This document shows positions 61,065 through 64,000 of a DNA stretch of 64,000 nt, piece after piece; within the stretch, counting starts at the first letter, position 1, and each line of letters starts with the position of its first letter. A program made the position numbers and the translations under genes. The notes beneath the pieces are model-generated. The model did no database searches, was not told the origin of the DNA, and saw only the letters and a program-made list of their open reading frames with translations. The DNA comes from Octadecabacter dasysiphoniae (GTDB lineage: Bacteria > Pseudomonadota > Alphaproteobacteria > Rhodobacterales > Rhodobacteraceae), in contig NZ_JAKGAQ010000002.1 of NCBI RefSeq assembly GCF_021532615.1, positions 248,001 to 312,000 on the forward strand. The letters are read 5' to 3'.

Positions 61065-62321
61065 ATGAATTCCATCTATAAGGCGTCCGTTGCGGCGCTT
61101 GCATTGGGTGTTGCATCAACATCTGCTTTCGCTGACGGGCACACTGTGTCGGGCGAACTTCGTATTGTGTCTGACATGTCCAACCCTGCGCCGCGCGCAG
61201 TGATGGAAGGTCTCGTCGCTGACTTTGGCGCGCTGAACCCTGACCTGAACATCGAGCTGACGATCGTTGATCGCGAAGCTTGGAAAACACAGATCCGCAA
61301 CTCTTTGACAGCTGACGCGCCAGACGTTGTGAACTGGTACGCCGCCAACCGTATGGGTCCATACGTTGAGGCCGGCCTGTTTGAAGACGTGTCCGACATG
61401 TACGAAGACGGCTCCTTGCCAGGTCTGGACGCTGTCAAAGGCGCGATGACACTGAACGGCGCACAGTGGGGCGTTCCTTACACGTTCTATCAGTGGGGCA
61501 TCTACTACCGCGAAGACATCTTCAACGAGCTTGGCCTGGAAGAGCCGACCACGATGGAGCAGGAAATGGCGAACTGCCAAGTCATCCTCGATTCCGGTCG
61601 TAAGTGTTACGCAATCGGCACCAAGTTCCTTTGGACGGCTGGCGGCTGGTTCGACTACATGAACATGCGCACAAACGGTTTTGACTTCCACATGGAGCTT
61701 GCCCGTGGCGAAGTTGAATGGACAGACGAGCGCGTTGTCCAGACATTCGAAAACTGGGCTGCCTTGATCGAAATGGGCGCATTCATCGACGACCACCAGT
61801 CTTACAGCTGGCAGGAAGCGTTGAAGTTCATGACAGACGGTGACGCAACAGCATACCTCATCGGTAACTTCGCTGTGGCACCTATGCGTGACGCGGGTCT
61901 GGACGATAGCCAGATCGATTTCTACCAGTTCCCAACGATTGCGGACGTTCCACAGGGCGAAGATGCCCCAACGGACACGTTCCACATCCCGGCACAGGCG
62001 TCAAACAAAGACAACGCCCGCGCATTCCTCGCCTATGTTGCTTCTGCTGACGTTCAGACAGAAATCAACGCAGGTGCGGCTTTGGGTCAGCTGCCAGTGA
62101 ACGCCAACTCCGGTGTTGATGCAGACGAGTTCCTCGAGCAGGGCTTTGACATGCTGTCCAACAACGCACAGGGCGGTGTAGCGCAGTTCTTTGACCGCGA
62201 CTTCCCAGCTGAAATGGCCTCCGTGGGCATGGAAGGCTTGCAGGAGTTCATGGTGTTCCCAGAGAACCGTGATGACATCCTTGAGCGTCTTGAGGACGCA
62301 CGTCAGCGCATCTACCAGTAA
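61065..62321 (+). CDS. Carbohydrate ABC transporter substrate-binding protein
   Basis: This encodes 418 residues with a signal peptide (MNSIYKASVAALALGVASTS, cleaved near AFA-DGH) and a cluster-B type sugar-binding fold (type 1 extracellular). Signatures include APDVVNWYAANRMGPYVEAG, GVPYTFYQWGIYYREDIFNEL and the late AFLAYVASADVQTEINAG. The start ATG at 61065 has a GGGAGGA box 7 bases upstream. Codon use is biased toward high expression, as is normal for such proteins. A GC-rich hairpin follows. Confidence 0.94.
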   Translation: MNSIYKASVAALALGVASTSAFADGHTVSGELRIVSDMSNPAPRAVMEGLVADFGALNPDLNIELTIVDREAWKTQIRNSLTADAPDVVNWYAANRMGPYVEAGLFEDVSDMYEDGSLPGLDAVKGAMTLNGAQWGVPYTFYQWGIYYREDIFNELGLEEPTTMEQEMANCQVILDSGRKCYAIGTKFLWTAGGWFDYMNMRTNGFDFHMELARGEVEWTDERVVQTFENWAALIEMGAFIDDHQSYSWQEALKFMTDGDATAYLIGNFAVAPMRDAGLDDSQIDFYQFPTIADVPQGEDAPTDTFHIPAQASNKDNARAFLAYVASADVQTEINAGAALGQLPVNANSGVDADEFLEQGFDMLSNNAQGGVAQFFDRDFPAEMASVGMEGLQEFMVFPENRDDILERLEDARQRIYQ

Positions 62322-62331
62322 ATTGACTATC

Positions 62332-62357
62332 GGGGGCGGGTCTTCGGGCCCGCCCCC
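62332..62357 (+). terminator. GC-rich hairpin after the binding-protein gene
   Basis: GGGGGCGGG (62332-62340) and CCCGCCCCC (62349-62357) form a perfect 9-base-pair stem with a TCTTCGGG loop and no T-run. It probably stabilises the binding-protein mRNA and limits readthrough to the permeases, as is common in ABC importer operons. Confidence 0.65.
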
Positions 62358-62441
62358 ACTCACTTCGCTTAACCCATCCGCAAGCAGCCCGTTTTCACTT
62401 TGGTGCTTCTTTCGCATGTGTTGACCCGACAGGAGACGATC

Positions 62442-63356
62442 ATGGCCACTGCCACCACGCAACGAAGCTGGTACAAACGCAACGAGATCGCGGTGACCCC
62501 GTGGCTGTTCTTGCTACCCGGCATCGTCATGTTCGCGCTTTACGTGATCTTTCCGATTTTCCAGTCGTTCTGGATTTCGTTCCACCAGTGGGACGGCCTG
62601 GGCGAAAAGACATGGGTTGGCCTAGCAAACTATGAACGCCTGTTGGGCGGTGATCGCAAATTCGAAACATCGTTCTGGAACAACCTGCGTTGGTTGGTTT
62701 TGTATCTGCTGGCCATCCCGATGGGTTTGTTCATCTCGTTGTTCCTGAACCAAAAGGTGTTCGGAATCCGGCTGTATAAGTCGCTGTTCTTCTTCCCGTT
62801 CGTGATTTCGCAGGTCGTTGTGGGCTTGGTGTTCTCATGGTTCTACCTGCCCGGCGATCTGGGTTTGTTGAACGTCGTGATCGGGTTCTTTGGTTTTGAA
62901 CCTGTAAACATTCTGGGCCGCGCAGAATCCGCGACCTATGGCATCATCGCGGCGGGCCTGTGGCCGCAGACGGCCTATTGCATGATCCTATACCTCACGG
63001 GGCTAAACTCGGTTGATCCCGAACAGGTCGAAGCCGCGCGTTTGGATGGGGCCAAAGGCCACCGCATGTTGTGGCATGTGATCCTGCCGCAGTTGAAACC
63101 TGCGACGTTCATTGCGTTTGTTGTGACAATCATCGGCGCGCTGCGGTCTTTCGACTTTATCGCTGTGATGACGAACGGTGGTCCGTTCGGATCGACCCGC
63201 GTTCTATCGTTCTACATGTTCGAGGAATCGCTATCTGAATTCGGGTTCCGGATGGGGTACGGCGCGGCCATTGCCGTGGTTCTGTTCTTCATCATGCTCG
63301 GCTTCATCACATACTTCTTGTGGTCCATGTACCAAGACGAAAAAGGAGCGCGCTGA
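62442..63356 (+). CDS. Sugar ABC transporter permease 1 (UgpA/MalF type)
   Basis: This 304-residue permease has six membrane helices. The conserved cytoplasmic EAA loop is DPEQVEAARLDGAKGHRMLW-HVILPQLKP, which contacts the ATPase. Other landmarks are WLFLLPGIVMFALYVIFPIF and NNLRWLVLYLLAIPMGLFIS. The start is the ATG at 62442 with an AGGAGA box. It is coupled to the next permease by TGATG. Confidence 0.94.
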   Translation: MATATTQRSWYKRNEIAVTPWLFLLPGIVMFALYVIFPIFQSFWISFHQWDGLGEKTWVGLANYERLLGGDRKFETSFWNNLRWLVLYLLAIPMGLFISLFLNQKVFGIRLYKSLFFFPFVISQVVVGLVFSWFYLPGDLGLLNVVIGFFGFEPVNILGRAESATYGIIAAGLWPQTAYCMILYLTGLNSVDPEQVEAARLDGAKGHRMLWHVILPQLKPATFIAFVVTIIGALRSFDFIAVMTNGGPFGSTRVLSFYMFEESLSEFGFRMGYGAAIAVVLFFIMLGFITYFLWSMYQDEKGAR

Positions 63357-64000
63357 TGTTTCCGACCCCGCTAGAAAAAACGTCCCGCCAATGGCAAATC
63401 GGCTATCAGGTGCTGCTGCCCATCGTGCTGATCATCTGGCTGCTGCCACTGATTGCTGTTGCTGTCTTTTCGATCAAACCGGACGCGGATTTCACCAATG
63501 GTAACTATTGGGGCATGCCGTCTTCGTTCGAAATGTTCACCAACTACGGCAAGGTCTTTTTCGAATCCGATATGCCGCGCTATCTGCTGAATTCGGTCTT
63601 CATCACCGTTCCGACAGTGATTGGCTGTATCGTTTTGTCATCCATGACGGGCTTTGCGCTGGGTGTTTATAAATTCCGCGGTAACTTGTTGATCTTTTTC
63701 ATGTTCATCGCCGGTAACTTCGTTCCGTTCCAGATTTTGATGGTGCCCGTGCGCGACCTGACATTGTCGATGAACCTGTATGACACCAAAACCGGGCTTG
63801 TTCTGTTTCACATCGCGTTCCAGACGGGCTTTTGCACGTTGTTTATGCGTAACTTTATCCGCGCCCTGCCGTTCCCGCTGATTGAGGCTGCCCGCGTTGA
63901 AGGCGTGTCTGAATGGCGCATTTTCTTGTTCGTGGTCCTGCCCCTGATGAAACCCGCGCTGGCCGCATTGTCCGTGCTGATCTTTACGTTCATCTGGAAT
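63356..64000 (+). CDS. Sugar ABC transporter permease 2 (UgpE/MalG type), 3' end outside window
   Basis: The ATG at 63356 overlaps the previous stop (TGATG) and the frame is open to the end of the window, giving 215 residues of what should be about 280-300. Helices such as LLPIVLIIWLLPLIAVAVFS and LLIFFMFIAGNFVPFQILMV are visible, and the EAA loop is IEAARVEGVSEWRIFLFVVL. The permease pair, binding protein and the minus-strand ATPase form one transporter. The rest of the operon lies beyond the window. Confidence 0.92.
   Translation, partial: MFPTPLEKTSRQWQIGYQVLLPIVLIIWLLPLIAVAVFSIKPDADFTNGNYWGMPSSFEMFTNYGKVFFESDMPRYLLNSVFITVPTVIGCIVLSSMTGFALGVYKFRGNLLIFFMFIAGNFVPFQILMVPVRDLTLSMNLYDTKTGLVLFHIAFQTGFCTLFMRNFIRALPFPLIEAARVEGVSEWRIFLFVVLPLMKPALAALSVLIFTFIWN

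Overview
The window is a chromosomal stretch from an alphaproteobacterium of the Rhodobacteraceae, most likely a marine Roseobacter-group member. This rests on several features seen together. The F0 ATP synthase genes stand alone as atpI-B-E-b'-b. There is a MipZ division ATPase and a GT14-like protein with a Rhodobacteraceae-type C-terminal extension. There is also a taurine/sulfite module (tpa, tauR, xsc, pta, ackA, tauE, soeABC) of the kind known from Rhodobacter and Roseobacter. GC content is fairly high and genes are packed with many ATGA/GTGA/TGATG overlaps. I see no rRNA or tRNA gene, CRISPR array, prophage or insertion sequence.

Layout. 0-6 kb: the end of a large membrane protein, two small conserved proteins, and the glycolate oxidase genes glcD-glcE-(small membrane protein)-glcF. 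6-12.2 kb: a trypsin-like protease, a small heat shock protein behind a probable ROSE RNA thermometer, polA, a Pr6Pr-type membrane protein, a zinc-finger protein and an ABC ATPase. 12.2-19.8 kb: a HIT protein, a GT14-like glycosyltransferase divergent from a sulfotransferase, a candidate small RNA region, a GT42/MptE-like protein, adenosine kinase, nth, a Hint-domain protein and an AraC-Ada type methyltransferase. 19.9-24.1 kb: an OmpA lipoprotein, a FadR-type regulator and the F0 ATP synthase operon. 24.2-27.4 kb: an ArsR regulator with a clear operator, a LysR/azoreductase divergent pair and three tandem related membrane proteins.

27.5-34.7 kb is a long co-directional translation cluster: ffh, NIPSNAP, GNAT, chorismate mutase, rpsP, rimM, a sulfotransferase, trmD, a BLUF photosensor, rplS, rpmE and a DUF1294 gene. 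34.6-43.2 kb holds a Pit phosphate transporter, a NUDIX protein, a DEAD-box helicase, mipZ, a large unknown membrane protein, and the copper module cueR-copA behind a MerR-type promoter.

43.3-59.0 kb carries near-complete taurine dissimilation. Tpa converts taurine to sulfoacetaldehyde. Xsc makes acetyl phosphate and sulfite. Pta and AckA route acetyl phosphate to acetyl-CoA or ATP. TauE can export sulfite and SoeABC oxidises it to sulfate. TauR is the likely regulator, and paired decamers with identical 23-nt spacing lie upstream of both tpa and xsc. Two unrelated genes split the module: a repeat-bearing serine protease and a mosaic membrane protein. A 58-codon ORF sits between soeA and soeB with overlaps at both ends. 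59.0-64.0 kb holds a carbohydrate-type ABC importer (ATPase and IclR regulator on minus; binding protein and two permeases on plus), and the last permease runs off the window.
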